From Candidatus Lambdaproteobacteria bacterium RIFOXYD2_FULL_50_16 (lineage in GTDB: Bacteria > SAR324 > XYD2-FULL-50-16): 53,874 bases of DNA. The position numbers and the translations under genes are program-made. Shown here piece after piece: positions 20,690-30,113 of this stretch. Every line of letters starts with the position of its first letter. The stretch's first letter is position 1. The stretch is taken from positions 89,338-143,211 of the forward strand of contig MFNE01000006.1 in the NCBI GenBank assembly GCA_001783695.1, written 5' to 3'. The notes beneath the pieces are model-generated. The model saw only the letters and a program-made list of their open reading frames with translations, was not told where the DNA came from and did not search any database.

Positions 20690-23600
20690 GGAGTTTCCTT
20701 GGTTTGAGACATAGACTCGGTCCAAGCTATAGGAAATTTTACAGTAAAACAGGTGCCTTTTCCAAGCTCGCTGCTAACCTCAATCTGGCCCCCATGTTTT
20801 TTAACCATCCCATAGGAGATTGAAAGCCCCAATCCTGTGCCCTGACCCACCGATTTAGTCGTAAAAAAAGGCTCAAAAATCCGGGGCAAATCCTTAGGTG
20901 CAATTCCTTTTCCAGTATCTTTAATTTCGATAAGGATTTGATCCCCCAATTCTCGGGTGGTAATGTTTATTTCACCTTGTTTTTCAATCGATTGCCCTGC
21001 ATTGATCAGCAGGTTTAAAAAGACCTGAGTTAGTTCTTGGCGGTTGCCGAAGATGTTTGGAATCACGCCATAATTCTCGGTAACGAGAGACTTATGTTTA
21101 AATTCATTCCAGACCATTTTGAGGGTTTGTTGCAGAGCTGAATTAAGGTCCACCCATTCTTGGCCATCGGAGTTGTTATGGGAAAATTCATTTAAGTTTT
21201 GCACTATATTTTTAATCCGTGCCGCCCCGTCTAACGCATCTTTAATCATCTGAGGCACTTCGCTTTTGACAAATTCCAGGTCCATGATCTTCCTTTGGGA
21301 CGCAATTGCCGCTAATAAATTTTTGTTTTCTTGGGCAAAGGGTTCTAACTCTTCATAAAGGGACACCAGGGCTTGGTAGGCAGCAAGATAATGGCCTAAC
21401 TCGCGGACGTTGGCTGAGACATAACTAATGGGGTTGTTAATTTCGTGGGCTACGCCACTGGCCAAGGTACCCAAAGCTTCCATTTTTTGGGACTGGATAG
21501 ATTTGGCCCGCTGGAGGTGCCTTTGGGTGGTTTCAAAACCGATAAATATCAATGAAAACTGCGGGTCCGACGGCTTTCCTAGAGGGGAGATGGTTAATTC
21601 AAAATAGCGGGGTGATTCAGGGTCAGCGTCATTGACCCATTCTCCAGCCCAGGCGTTCCCATCAAGTAAAGTGTGAGAGATTTTGTTAAGAGCCGGATTT
21701 TCAGACCTCTGATCCTGGTCTTCTAAACATTTTGATGCGAATAAGGCTTGAGGAAAGACCTCTGGGCAGTACTTGAAGGCGGGGTTGGTATAAATTAAGT
21801 TGCCCTTGAGGTCAGTGATAAAAACGGCTTCTTCCACTTGGTCAATCGCTTGGGTTAACCGCAGGGCCTCGGCCTCGGTTTCTTTTCGCTGGGAGATATC
21901 ACGTAAGATGCCACTAAAATAGGTTTTGCCCTTTAAATTCCACTGGCTTAAGGACAACTCGACCGGAATCTCCCTTTGGTCTTTGGTTAAAGCCATCATT
22001 TCTATGGGTTTGCCCATCATAGTACTTCGCCCCTCCCTGATTACTCGCGCCACCCCGGCAAGGTGCCCTGCCTGGAACCGCTCCGGCAAGATCCGGGTTA
22101 GAGAGGTCCCCAGGATTTCTTGGGCGTCATAGCCCAAAATTCGGGTTGCGCCCTCGTTCCAGAAGATCACGCTACTGTTTTGGTCGATGGTGATAATCCC
22201 ATCTAGGCTCGCCGAAAGCAGGGTGCGCAGTTGCTCCTCTGAATTGGCCAATTTTTCTTCAACCTGTCTTTTTTCGGTGATGTCGAGCCCAGAACTGAAT
22301 AACCCCACAATTTCCCCGGTTTCGTTATAAACCGCCGCATTATGCCACTCAATTAGTCTGGTCTCCCCTAATTTGGTGCGCACCGGATTGACGTAATACT
22401 CGACTAGGTCGCCCTCACCGCCCATTACCTGTTGATAAACCTTTTCGATCTCTGCTCGGTCTTCGGCCCATAAAAACTCTTCAAACCAGTTATGGCCCAA
22501 GATTTCGGATTCAGAGGCCCCTAATATTTCGCAGCCTTTTTTGTTAATCAATATTATGTGTCCGGTCGCGTTTAGGGCAACAAATAAAACGCTGGCGATA
22601 TCTAAATATTGTTGGGCGAGTTGTTCCTTTTTATGGATTTCCCGCTCTGCTTTCCGGCGGTTCCTTAGGTCGCGACCCACCGCCAAGAGGTAGTGCCCCT
22701 CTCCAGTTTCGTAAGAGACTAACTTTACTCTGTATTCGGTGGGGATTTTTTCCCCGCTTTTGGTCAAAAGCCCCATCACTAGCCTCGTGTCAACCCCTGG
22801 CGTTATCGCGCCCAAGGCCTCATGGGCGTGGGCTAAATCTTGCTCGTCAAACCAATCATCGGGGGCTTTTTTTGAGGCGATTTCTGCGTCTGTATAGCCA
22901 CTAATTTGGCTAAAGGCTTTATTCCAGCGCACTGCCCGTCCGTCTTTTAGTTCGAACATAAAAATGGTGTCCTCTACGCCTTCTAGGATACTTTGGATAA
23001 GGTTGCTTTCAGCAGCCAGTTGGGCTCGGGCGGCCCGCTCTTTAGTGATGTCTTCTAGGTTCCAGATGCTGCCCTGTTCAAGGTTCTGGGGGTCAATGGC
23101 AGTGCTGTATAAACGGGCCCAGAAAATTTTACCTTTGAGGGTTTTGAGTTGAACCTCTGTTTTGTAGGTCTCCCCCCTGCTCAGCGTCTCATAGCTCTCC
23201 TGGCCAAGGCGTTTCTGATCGCTGGGGTCAGGGATCAATTCCTCCATGGCTAAGTTTTCCAATTCTCCCTTGGTAGCTTCAAAAATCTTGGTCATTTGCC
23301 GGTTGACTTGAACCAGCCTACGTTCCTTAATGAGGGTTAAGCCCAACCCTGAATGCTCAAAGATGCTATCGAGCTGGTGTTTGGCCGCTTCAATTTTTTC
23401 TTGGGTTTCTTTTTGGAGGGTGATGTCGTCAAAGAGAGTAACAAAAAAGCCGGGCATGGGGCAAAAAGCGGAAACCGCATACCAGACCCCAAAGGGGGAA
23501 AAACGGAATTGAAACTTGATCAATTGACCGGTTTTGGCTACCTGGCCATAGGTGGTTACCAGTTCAGGGTGGACCTCCAAGATGCCTGGAATGGCCTCAC

Positions 23601-23808
23601 TCACCCGCCGCCCCAAGACTTGTTCCCGGCTCAGATTGGTCATGGCTTCAAAGGCCGGGTTGACTTCATGGAACATAAAATCCTGCGCCTCGCCCTTTTC
23701 GTCCCAAATGATTTCACACAGAGCAAAGCTGTTGAACATGTGCTCGGCGAGCACCCCAAAGGAGCTTTTTAGTTTATCTAAGTCCAATTTATTCATACCC
23801 ATGGTCAA
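20686..23808 (-). CDS. Multi-PAS sensor histidine kinase
   Basis: Repeated PAS domains; LASGVAHEINNPISYVSAN; DTGKGIAPKDLPRIFEPFFTTKSVGQGTGLGLSISYGMV. Confidence 0.93.
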   Translation of the reverse strand: MTMGMNKLDLDKLKSSFGVLAEHMFNSFALCEIIWDEKGEAQDFMFHEVNPAFEAMTNLSREQVLGRRVSEAIPGILEVHPELVTTYGQVAKTGQLIKFQFRFSPFGVWYAVSAFCPMPGFFVTLFDDITLQKETQEKIEAAKHQLDSIFEHSGLGLTLIKERRLVQVNRQMTKIFEATKGELENLAMEELIPDPSDQKRLGQESYETLSRGETYKTEVQLKTLKGKIFWARLYSTAIDPQNLEQGSIWNLEDITKERAARAQLAAESNLIQSILEGVEDTIFMFELKDGRAVRWNKAFSQISGYTDAEIASKKAPDDWFDEQDLAHAHEALGAITPGVDTRLVMGLLTKSGEKIPTEYRVKLVSYETGEGHYLLAVGRDLRNRRKAEREIHKKEQLAQQYLDIASVLFVALNATGHIILINKKGCEILGASESEILGHNWFEEFLWAEDRAEIEKVYQQVMGGEGDLVEYYVNPVRTKLGETRLIEWHNAAVYNETGEIVGLFSSGLDITEKRQVEEKLANSEEQLRTLLSASLDGIITIDQNSSVIFWNEGATRILGYDAQEILGTSLTRILPERFQAGHLAGVARVIREGRSTMMGKPIEMMALTKDQREIPVELSLSQWNLKGKTYFSGILRDISQRKETEAEALRLTQAIDQVEEAVFITDLKGNLIYTNPAFKYCPEVFPQALFASKCLEDQDQRSENPALNKISHTLLDGNAWAGEWVNDADPESPRYFELTISPLGKPSDPQFSLIFIGFETTQRHLQRAKSIQSQKMEALGTLASGVAHEINNPISYVSANVRELGHYLAAYQALVSLYEELEPFAQENKNLLAAIASQRKIMDLEFVKSEVPQMIKDALDGAARIKNIVQNLNEFSHNNSDGQEWVDLNSALQQTLKMVWNEFKHKSLVTENYGVIPNIFGNRQELTQVFLNLLINAGQSIEKQGEINITTRELGDQILIEIKDTGKGIAPKDLPRIFEPFFTTKSVGQGTGLGLSISYGMVKKHGGQIEVSSELGKGTCFTVKFPIAWTESMSQTKETP

Positions 23809-24035
23809 CCAAGAGTCGCAGGGAGTAACCGCTAACTTTCCTTTTACTGGAGGTAGTGTAGCTTATTTTGAGCGTACAAACAACTTAAGAAACCAACGAT
23901 AAAATTATACCCTGGCGGTCCCGAAGGATATAGATTTGCCGGCTCTGTTGAGGTGAGTAAAGAATTCGAAAAACCTTTGGTTTTTAATAGAGATTAAAAG
24001 GGGGGCTAGGAGCGAAGGAACCTATCTGGAGGCAG

Positions 24036-24111
24036 TGGAGCCGACGATCAGAATCGAACTGACGACCTTCTGATTACGAAACAGATGCTCTACCAACTGA
24101 GCTACGTCGGC
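24036..24111 (-). tRNA. tRNA-Thr (anticodon CGT), encoded CCA end
   Basis: Minus strand GCCGACGTAGCTCAGTTGGTAGAGCATCTGTTTCGTAATCAGAAGGTCGTCAGTTCGATTCTGATCGTCGGCTCCA folds as cloverleaf. Confidence 0.93.
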
Positions 24112-24309
24112 CATGGGGTGGAGTATAAAAAGGGGGGGCAGGTTTGTCAGTCTCTAAATTAGGAAACCCCTTTTTTCGACTTAAGTCTATTTGATTCAAC
24201 CGGTTACATTCAACTTTTTGGTTGAGTCAAAAGGTCTCATTAGGGTTTTTGCTTTAATCTGGCCTGAACCAGAGAAAGACCCTAAACTCTGGTCCTTAAA
24301 TCGAGCGGA

Positions 24310-24990
24310 CTACCGCTGGATTCGAGCCTGGGTCTTGGGGTCACTGAGTTCTTTATAGGCGTCTTTGCCGATCCAACGGGGAGCGGGCTCGGCGCGTTGG
24401 CTTAGGGTTAAAGCCAAATCCAAAGCCGCCTGGCGCAGGGCCCAACTGCGTTTTCCTAACTGGCGAAGCGCCCAATTGACCGCCTTTTTAACAAAATTGC
24501 GAGGGTCTTCGGCGGCGGTTTCGACTAGCGATAGATAGCCTACAAACCGGGCGTCAGGCTCATTTTTTTCATGTACCGCCAAGACCGCCATCAAAGCAAA
24601 CGCGGCCCGTTTGAGCCATTCTTCAGGAGCATTGGCCCAGGCTTCGACCAAATCCCATTTCAAGGAAGTATGGCAAAAGAGATTTAAGCAACACTGGTCG
24701 CAAAGGTCCCAGGTTTCGAAATCGAGGGCCCATTTTTTGGCATCTTCGAAGGTCACTTGGGCAGGATCGGCCACTATTGTGGCCATTATTCGAGCCTCGT
24801 GAATTCCGCTCGCCCACAGTTCTTGGGCAAGAGGGTGATTGGTGCCTAAGGCTTGGGCTAAAGCCCGCACTTGGGGCATGGTCACCCCTAACCCTTGGGT
24901 CGGGGTGATCCCAAAACGCTTTTGTCCTTGCCGGTTTTTTTCATTGGCCATGCTTTCTAGTTTGGCCAATACTTCGCTAAGTTGAGTCAA
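24310..24990 (-). CDS. DNA alkylation repair protein (AlkD-like HEAT repeat)
   Basis: FVKKAVNWALRQLGKRS, WDLCDQCCLNLF. Confidence 0.88.
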   Translation of the reverse strand: MTQLSEVLAKLESMANEKNRQGQKRFGITPTQGLGVTMPQVRALAQALGTNHPLAQELWASGIHEARIMATIVADPAQVTFEDAKKWALDFETWDLCDQCCLNLFCHTSLKWDLVEAWANAPEEWLKRAAFALMAVLAVHEKNEPDARFVGYLSLVETAAEDPRNFVKKAVNWALRQLGKRSWALRQAALDLALTLSQRAEPAPRWIGKDAYKELSDPKTQARIQR

Positions 24991-26180
24991 TCAGCCACCT
25001 GTATTTGAAGGCCTTTTAGGTAGTCGCCTTCTGGGAAAGCGAGGTTGGGCGCTTGGTCTTTGGCGGGCCCTAAACGTTTTATTAAATGGGCCGAGCGGCC
25101 TGAATCCACGGCGGCCCCGGCTAGGATACTTTGGAACAGAGGGGGATCAACCGCGCCAGAACAGGAAAAGGTAAACAACATCCCCCCTGGATTGAGTAAC
25201 TTTAAGGCCAACAGGTTGATATCCTTATAACCCCTTGCGGCTTTAGGTACCATCGAAACCGATTCCGCAAACTTCGGTGGATCTAGTATGATCAGGTCAA
25301 ACTGCCGACCTTGGTCGCGGAATTTTCGTAATTCTGTAAACACATCGGTCGTCTTAACCTCATGCTGCGCAGCATTTAGCTGATTGGAGATCAAATTGGC
25401 TTGGATCAAAGCGGCCGCAGGGAGCGAGGACTCGATTTGTATCACTTCGCTAGCCCCCGCCTTAAGCGCCCAGAGCCCAAAACCGCCCGTATAAGCGAAG
25501 CAGTTGAGCACCGATTTACCTTTGGCCTCGCTGGCAACCAGTGGCCAGTTTTCCCGCTGGTCCAGGTAGGCTCCGGTTTTGTGGCCTTCTAACAGGTCCA
25601 CCGCCATCCTCAATCCTTCTATCTCCAGCACCACCGGTCCATCGGGGGGGGTACCGGCCAGGATTCCTTTGACAGGTTCTAAACCCTCTTTGCTCCGCAC
25701 CTTGACGTCGCTTCGTTCAATAATACCTTTTGCGGGCATCAACTCGCCCAGGATTTTTACGATTAGGTCCTTAAAAGCCTCGGCACCGTAACTTAAAAAC
25801 TGGCAGGAGAAATATTCGCCATATCGGTCGATAACCACCCCCGGCAACCCGTCATTTTCGGCGTTAACCAACCTAAAACAGACAGGCAGCGTCCCGTTCC
25901 ATAACCGCTCGCGGTGCTTTAATGCTCGGACAAGTCGGCGGCGAAAAAAATCTTCGTCGATCTCTTCTTTTGGGTCAAAGCTCCAGACCCGGGCGACAAT
26001 CTGCGAGGCTGGACTATAGGCGGCCCGACCTAAAAATTGCCCAGCATATCCAAATAACCCACAGGTTTCACCGGGTTTTACTTCGCCCTCAACGCTGGCT
26101 AAAGCCCCTGAAAATACCCAGGGGTGTTGCCGCAACAGTGACTTTTCGCGGCCTTTTTTGATTAATAATTTTTTGCCCAT
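24987..26180 (-). CDS. Class I SAM-dependent rRNA methyltransferase (RlmI-like)
   Basis: N-terminal PUA-like HPWVFSGALASVEG; SVLNCFAYTGGFGLWALKAGA; DLIILDPPKFAES. Confidence 0.92.
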   Translation of the reverse strand: MGKKLLIKKGREKSLLRQHPWVFSGALASVEGEVKPGETCGLFGYAGQFLGRAAYSPASQIVARVWSFDPKEEIDEDFFRRRLVRALKHRERLWNGTLPVCFRLVNAENDGLPGVVIDRYGEYFSCQFLSYGAEAFKDLIVKILGELMPAKGIIERSDVKVRSKEGLEPVKGILAGTPPDGPVVLEIEGLRMAVDLLEGHKTGAYLDQRENWPLVASEAKGKSVLNCFAYTGGFGLWALKAGASEVIQIESSLPAAALIQANLISNQLNAAQHEVKTTDVFTELRKFRDQGRQFDLIILDPPKFAESVSMVPKAARGYKDINLLALKLLNPGGMLFTFSCSGAVDPPLFQSILAGAAVDSGRSAHLIKRLGPAKDQAPNLAFPEGDYLKGLQIQVAD

Positions 26181-26323
26181 GTTCTCCTCTTTCGTCCAAT
26201 ATCGGCTAAGTGGGCGCTCTGGTCAAATGACTTGGCCACTTTTTTGCAGTTTTACTAAAAATTGGACCTTCGTTTAAGCGCAAAACACTTGGGCTTTTTT
26301 GGACATTCTGCTAGGCTCGTCTC

Positions 26324-27388
26324 ATGAAACGAATCGCCTTGTTATTACTATTTATTCTTGGGGCTTATGTAGCTGAAGCCCAAGAATATTATCAGCCACT
26401 TAAAAGCTACCGGGCCATAGCCATGGGCAATACGGGGGTGGCTTCGGCGAATGATGCCTATTCGTTGAGTTATAACCCCGCCGTGTTGGCGAACGTGCAA
26501 GGGTGGTGGCTGGACCTTGGAGCTTGGACCGTGGAGGCTTCTGACGGGCTAGGGGTCCTGGATGTGGTCCCTAATCTGGTTTCGGTCCAATACCCCTACC
26601 TCAACGAAACCGGGCTGGCCGAATCGAGTCGGGCCAGCTTTCTAAATCAAACCAGTCCCCATATGCGGGCCAACGCTGGGCTTAACTTTGCGGCCAACAT
26701 CACCAAAAAAGGGATTGGGGTGGGGGCTAACTATTTGCGAGAAATAGTGATCCAGGGGCTTAATGATAATGCTGAGCTTTTCCAGCGCAGTGACCGCATT
26801 ACCCAAGGAGGGATTTCGATCCCTTTATTTTCAGGGCAAATAGTTTTAGGTCTGGGCGCACGCCGGATTGAGCGACGTGACGCCACCTCGGACGCGGCGG
26901 TGGGTGTCCCCACCTTTGGCACCAGCGAGACCGGGCAAGCAGGGGACCTAGGCCTGATCTGGCGGACCGGCGGTGCAACGCGAATGACTGTTGGCTTGGT
27001 GGCGCAAAATATTGGGGGCTTGGATTTAGGCACCACCTTAGACGCCGAACCCCAAGAGGTCCATTTTGGGGTGAGTATGGACTTAGAGTTGGGACTGCTC
27101 AAACTGATCCCGGCAATTGATCTGCGTGGGATTCAAACCACCAGGACCCGCACTAACCGCGTCCATGCAGGGGTTGAGTTTGGCCTGTTCCCCAACTCGA
27201 CCGGGGGCAGCCTGCTTTCACTGCGAGCAGGCAGCAACGAAGGATATGCCACTGCCGGGGCTGAGTTAAACTTCTTTAACCGCAGCCTAATCTTAGGCGG
27301 AGCGCGGTACTACGAAGAACTGGGCGATGGTACCACTAAGGCGCAAAGCCCCCTTAGGCAGCTAATCTATTTCTCGGCCGGCTTTTAA
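26324..27388 (+). CDS. PorV/TraF-like outer-membrane beta-barrel protein
   Basis: Signal peptide; YRAIAMGNTGVASANDAYSLSYNPAVLA motif. Confidence 0.7.
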   Translation: MKRIALLLLFILGAYVAEAQEYYQPLKSYRAIAMGNTGVASANDAYSLSYNPAVLANVQGWWLDLGAWTVEASDGLGVLDVVPNLVSVQYPYLNETGLAESSRASFLNQTSPHMRANAGLNFAANITKKGIGVGANYLREIVIQGLNDNAELFQRSDRITQGGISIPLFSGQIVLGLGARRIERRDATSDAAVGVPTFGTSETGQAGDLGLIWRTGGATRMTVGLVAQNIGGLDLGTTLDAEPQEVHFGVSMDLELGLLKLIPAIDLRGIQTTRTRTNRVHAGVEFGLFPNSTGGSLLSLRAGSNEGYATAGAELNFFNRSLILGGARYYEELGDGTTKAQSPLRQLIYFSAGF

Positions 27389-27471
27389 TACGCCAAGTGG
27401 TTACAATAAGTTACAATTACCACCTGTACCAAGAACCCCAATTTCGCTAGGTTAAACCCATCTTTATAGGG

Positions 27472-28917
27472 TTGGGACTTGATATGGGCATGGGTAAAAA
27501 CTTCATTGGGTTTAGTTGGGGGCTGGTGTTTTTATCAGCTTGCAGCGCGCACCAAAAATTTGAGCCGCCCCCGGTCCAACTCAAAGAAGACCGGTTCCAG
27601 TCCGCCCAAACTGCCGACTTTGCAGAGCCGGGTCTCTGGTGGCGGGTGTTTAAATCCCCAGAAATTGACGCCTTTATGGAAGAGGCGATTAATCACAATC
27701 CCGGCCTAAGGGCCTCCCGTGCCCGCATCGAGCAACGTTTGGCTCAATATGAGGTCACCTGGGCCGCCCTGGTGCCACAGGGCCAAGCCGAAATCTCGGC
27801 CAGTCACCAACAGTTAGGCACCGGCCAAAGTAAGGTGGAATCCAACCGCTTTTCTTTAGGGCTTAGTCTTAGTTATGAGCTAGACCTCTTTGGCAAAAAC
27901 CAATCTGCTCTAACTGCCGCCCAATTTGATCTCTTAGCCAGCCTAGAAGATTACAAGGCCAGTCTCGCTGATCTTTCGAAAACCTTGATTAGCGGCTGGT
28001 TTGCCTTGGCCGAAAGCAAGGCGCAGGCCGCACTTTTAGAAGAAACCGCCCAAGCAGACCGAGCCAATCTGGACTTAGTGGAGGGGAGTTATAAAGTAGG
28101 CACTGCCAAGGCCGCCGATGTGTTGCAGGCGCAAGAACAGGTGATGGGAACCGAACTACAATTGGCCCAAACCAAGGCGCTGTTATTGACCCGCGAGCAT
28201 GCTTTGATGATTCAGGCTGGGCGTTATCCACGTAAGGAGCAGGGATTCTCGCCGGTCGGTTTGGAGGTAAAGCTTGAGCCCCCCAAGCCCGGTTTGCCTT
28301 CGACCCTAGTGCAGCGCCGCCCCGATCTGCGCCGGGCCCTATTGCAGCTACGCGCCCAAGATGCTCGTATCGCCCAAGCAGAAGCGGCCCGCTATCCCCA
28401 GTTTAGTTTAAGCTCGTCGGTTGGTTATCAGTCGGGCCAATTAAGTGGGATTACCGATCCAGGCAACGCCTTTTGGAATCTGGTGGGTAACCTCACTCTG
28501 CCGATCTTTGACGGGGGAAAACGCCGGGCAGAGGTCCGTCGGCAAGAGGGGATTTTGTCTGAACAGCTAGCCCTTTATAACCAAACCCTACTCAAGGCCT
28601 TTGGCGAGGTGGAAGACGCCTTGGGGCAACTAAAACTGTTGGATCAACAAATCGCCCTGCAAAAGAATCAGATAGAGATCTCAAAGCAAAAATTAGAACT
28701 CACTAAAGACGGTTTTCGCCAGGGGATAACCGATTGGTTCCAGGTGATTGCCGCCCAAAATCAATATTACAACGTCCAAAAAGGCCTGCTTACCACCAGA
28801 AGGGCCTGGATTGATCAACAGGTTGGACTCTATTTGGCAATTGGAGGAAACTGGACCGATGGATACCTTAAACAGGTCGCCCAAGAAGAAGCCCTTAAAT
28901 TAAGAGACAAAGAATGA
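27472..28917 (+). CDS. TolC/NodT-family outer membrane efflux lipoprotein
   Basis: Lipobox FLSACS; ALVQRRPDLRRALLQLRAQDARIAQAEAARYPQFSL-type OEP motif. Confidence 0.92.
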   Translation: MGLDMGMGKNFIGFSWGLVFLSACSAHQKFEPPPVQLKEDRFQSAQTADFAEPGLWWRVFKSPEIDAFMEEAINHNPGLRASRARIEQRLAQYEVTWAALVPQGQAEISASHQQLGTGQSKVESNRFSLGLSLSYELDLFGKNQSALTAAQFDLLASLEDYKASLADLSKTLISGWFALAESKAQAALLEETAQADRANLDLVEGSYKVGTAKAADVLQAQEQVMGTELQLAQTKALLLTREHALMIQAGRYPRKEQGFSPVGLEVKLEPPKPGLPSTLVQRRPDLRRALLQLRAQDARIAQAEAARYPQFSLSSSVGYQSGQLSGITDPGNAFWNLVGNLTLPIFDGGKRRAEVRRQEGILSEQLALYNQTLLKAFGEVEDALGQLKLLDQQIALQKNQIEISKQKLELTKDGFRQGITDWFQVIAAQNQYYNVQKGLLTTRRAWIDQQVGLYLAIGGNWTDGYLKQVAQEEALKLRDKE

Positions 28918-30113
28918 AAACCTGGCTGAAACGATTTTTGCCTCTGATTATTTTAGGTTTAGGGCTTTTGATCACGAGCCTATTGGTAATGGGTCGCCCC
29001 GAGGCGAAACGCAAGCCCAAGGCGGAAGCCCAACTTCCCTTGGTGCGGGTGCTTGAGCTAAATCCCCAGGCTCGCCAACTAGAGATTGCGGCCTTTGCTA
29101 CTACCGAACCGGCAAGGCAGGTGGCCGTTTCCCCCCAGGTCGGGGGCCGCGTGGTTTGGATCTCTGAGAAGATGGTTGAAGGGGAGTTGGTCAAGGAACA
29201 GGAATTACTCTTCCAACTTGATCCGGCTGATTACCAATTGGCCGTTGAGCAAGCCAAAGCGGGGGAGGCCAAGGCCGAATATGACCTGGACATGGCTTTA
29301 GCCCAGCAAGAAACCGCTAAAAAGGGGTTAAAGGCCTATCAATCGGTGCAAAAATCTCCGTCTAAATTAAGTGGCCTAGCCCTTTTTGAGCCCCAAGTAA
29401 AAAACGCGAAGGCAAGTCTGGTTTCTGCTCAAGCAGGTTTAGAGCAGGCCCTGCTCCGGCTGGAACGGACCGAAATCAAGGCTCCTTTTACTGGTTATTT
29501 TAGATCGGTTTCCGTCGCCTTGGGGCAGAATTTGGCGGCCAATCAAGCAGCGGCCCAACTCTTTTCGGACATGCCCATTTTACTTAAAGTATCTTTGCCT
29601 CTGGCCGATTTACCCTTGATCGAGGTGGGCGAAAAAGGGGCAGAGGTGGTTCTTAAAAAAACCATTGGGGCCAAGCTACATCGCTGGAAGGGAAGGGCAG
29701 TCAGGCGGTTGCAAGAGATCGACTCCTTAGGGCGGATGGCCCAGGTTATGGTTGAAGTAGCAGACCCGGTCTCGGACCAAGGATTTTCTTTGCCTCTAGG
29801 GTTGCAGGTTGAGGTTAATTTTGCCGGCGCAAGGCTGGGGCGGGTCTTTGAACTGCCTATTTCGGCGGTCCATCAAGGGGATCAGGGTTGGTTGATTGGT
29901 GCTGATGGACGCTTAGAGATTAGGCCCCTTTCGATTCTGCGCCGCCAAGCGGATATGGCCTTGGTCGAGGAGGGGTTAGAACCGGGCGAACGTCTGGTGA
30001 CTTCTAGCCTGCTTTCCCCGATTCCCGGAATGGCACTAAAGGTATTTACCGAATCTTTAGCCGGGAGCGAACCGGCTACAGACCCCGCCAACCCAGTCCC
30101 CAAAGCGCCATGA
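28914..30113 (+). CDS. RND efflux periplasmic adaptor subunit
   Basis: SPQVGGRVVWISEKMVEGELVKEQELLFQLDPADYQ; RTEIKAPFTGYFRSVSV. Confidence 0.92.
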   Translation: MKTWLKRFLPLIILGLGLLITSLLVMGRPEAKRKPKAEAQLPLVRVLELNPQARQLEIAAFATTEPARQVAVSPQVGGRVVWISEKMVEGELVKEQELLFQLDPADYQLAVEQAKAGEAKAEYDLDMALAQQETAKKGLKAYQSVQKSPSKLSGLALFEPQVKNAKASLVSAQAGLEQALLRLERTEIKAPFTGYFRSVSVALGQNLAANQAAAQLFSDMPILLKVSLPLADLPLIEVGEKGAEVVLKKTIGAKLHRWKGRAVRRLQEIDSLGRMAQVMVEVADPVSDQGFSLPLGLQVEVNFAGARLGRVFELPISAVHQGDQGWLIGADGRLEIRPLSILRRQADMALVEEGLEPGERLVTSSLLSPIPGMALKVFTESLAGSEPATDPANPVPKAP

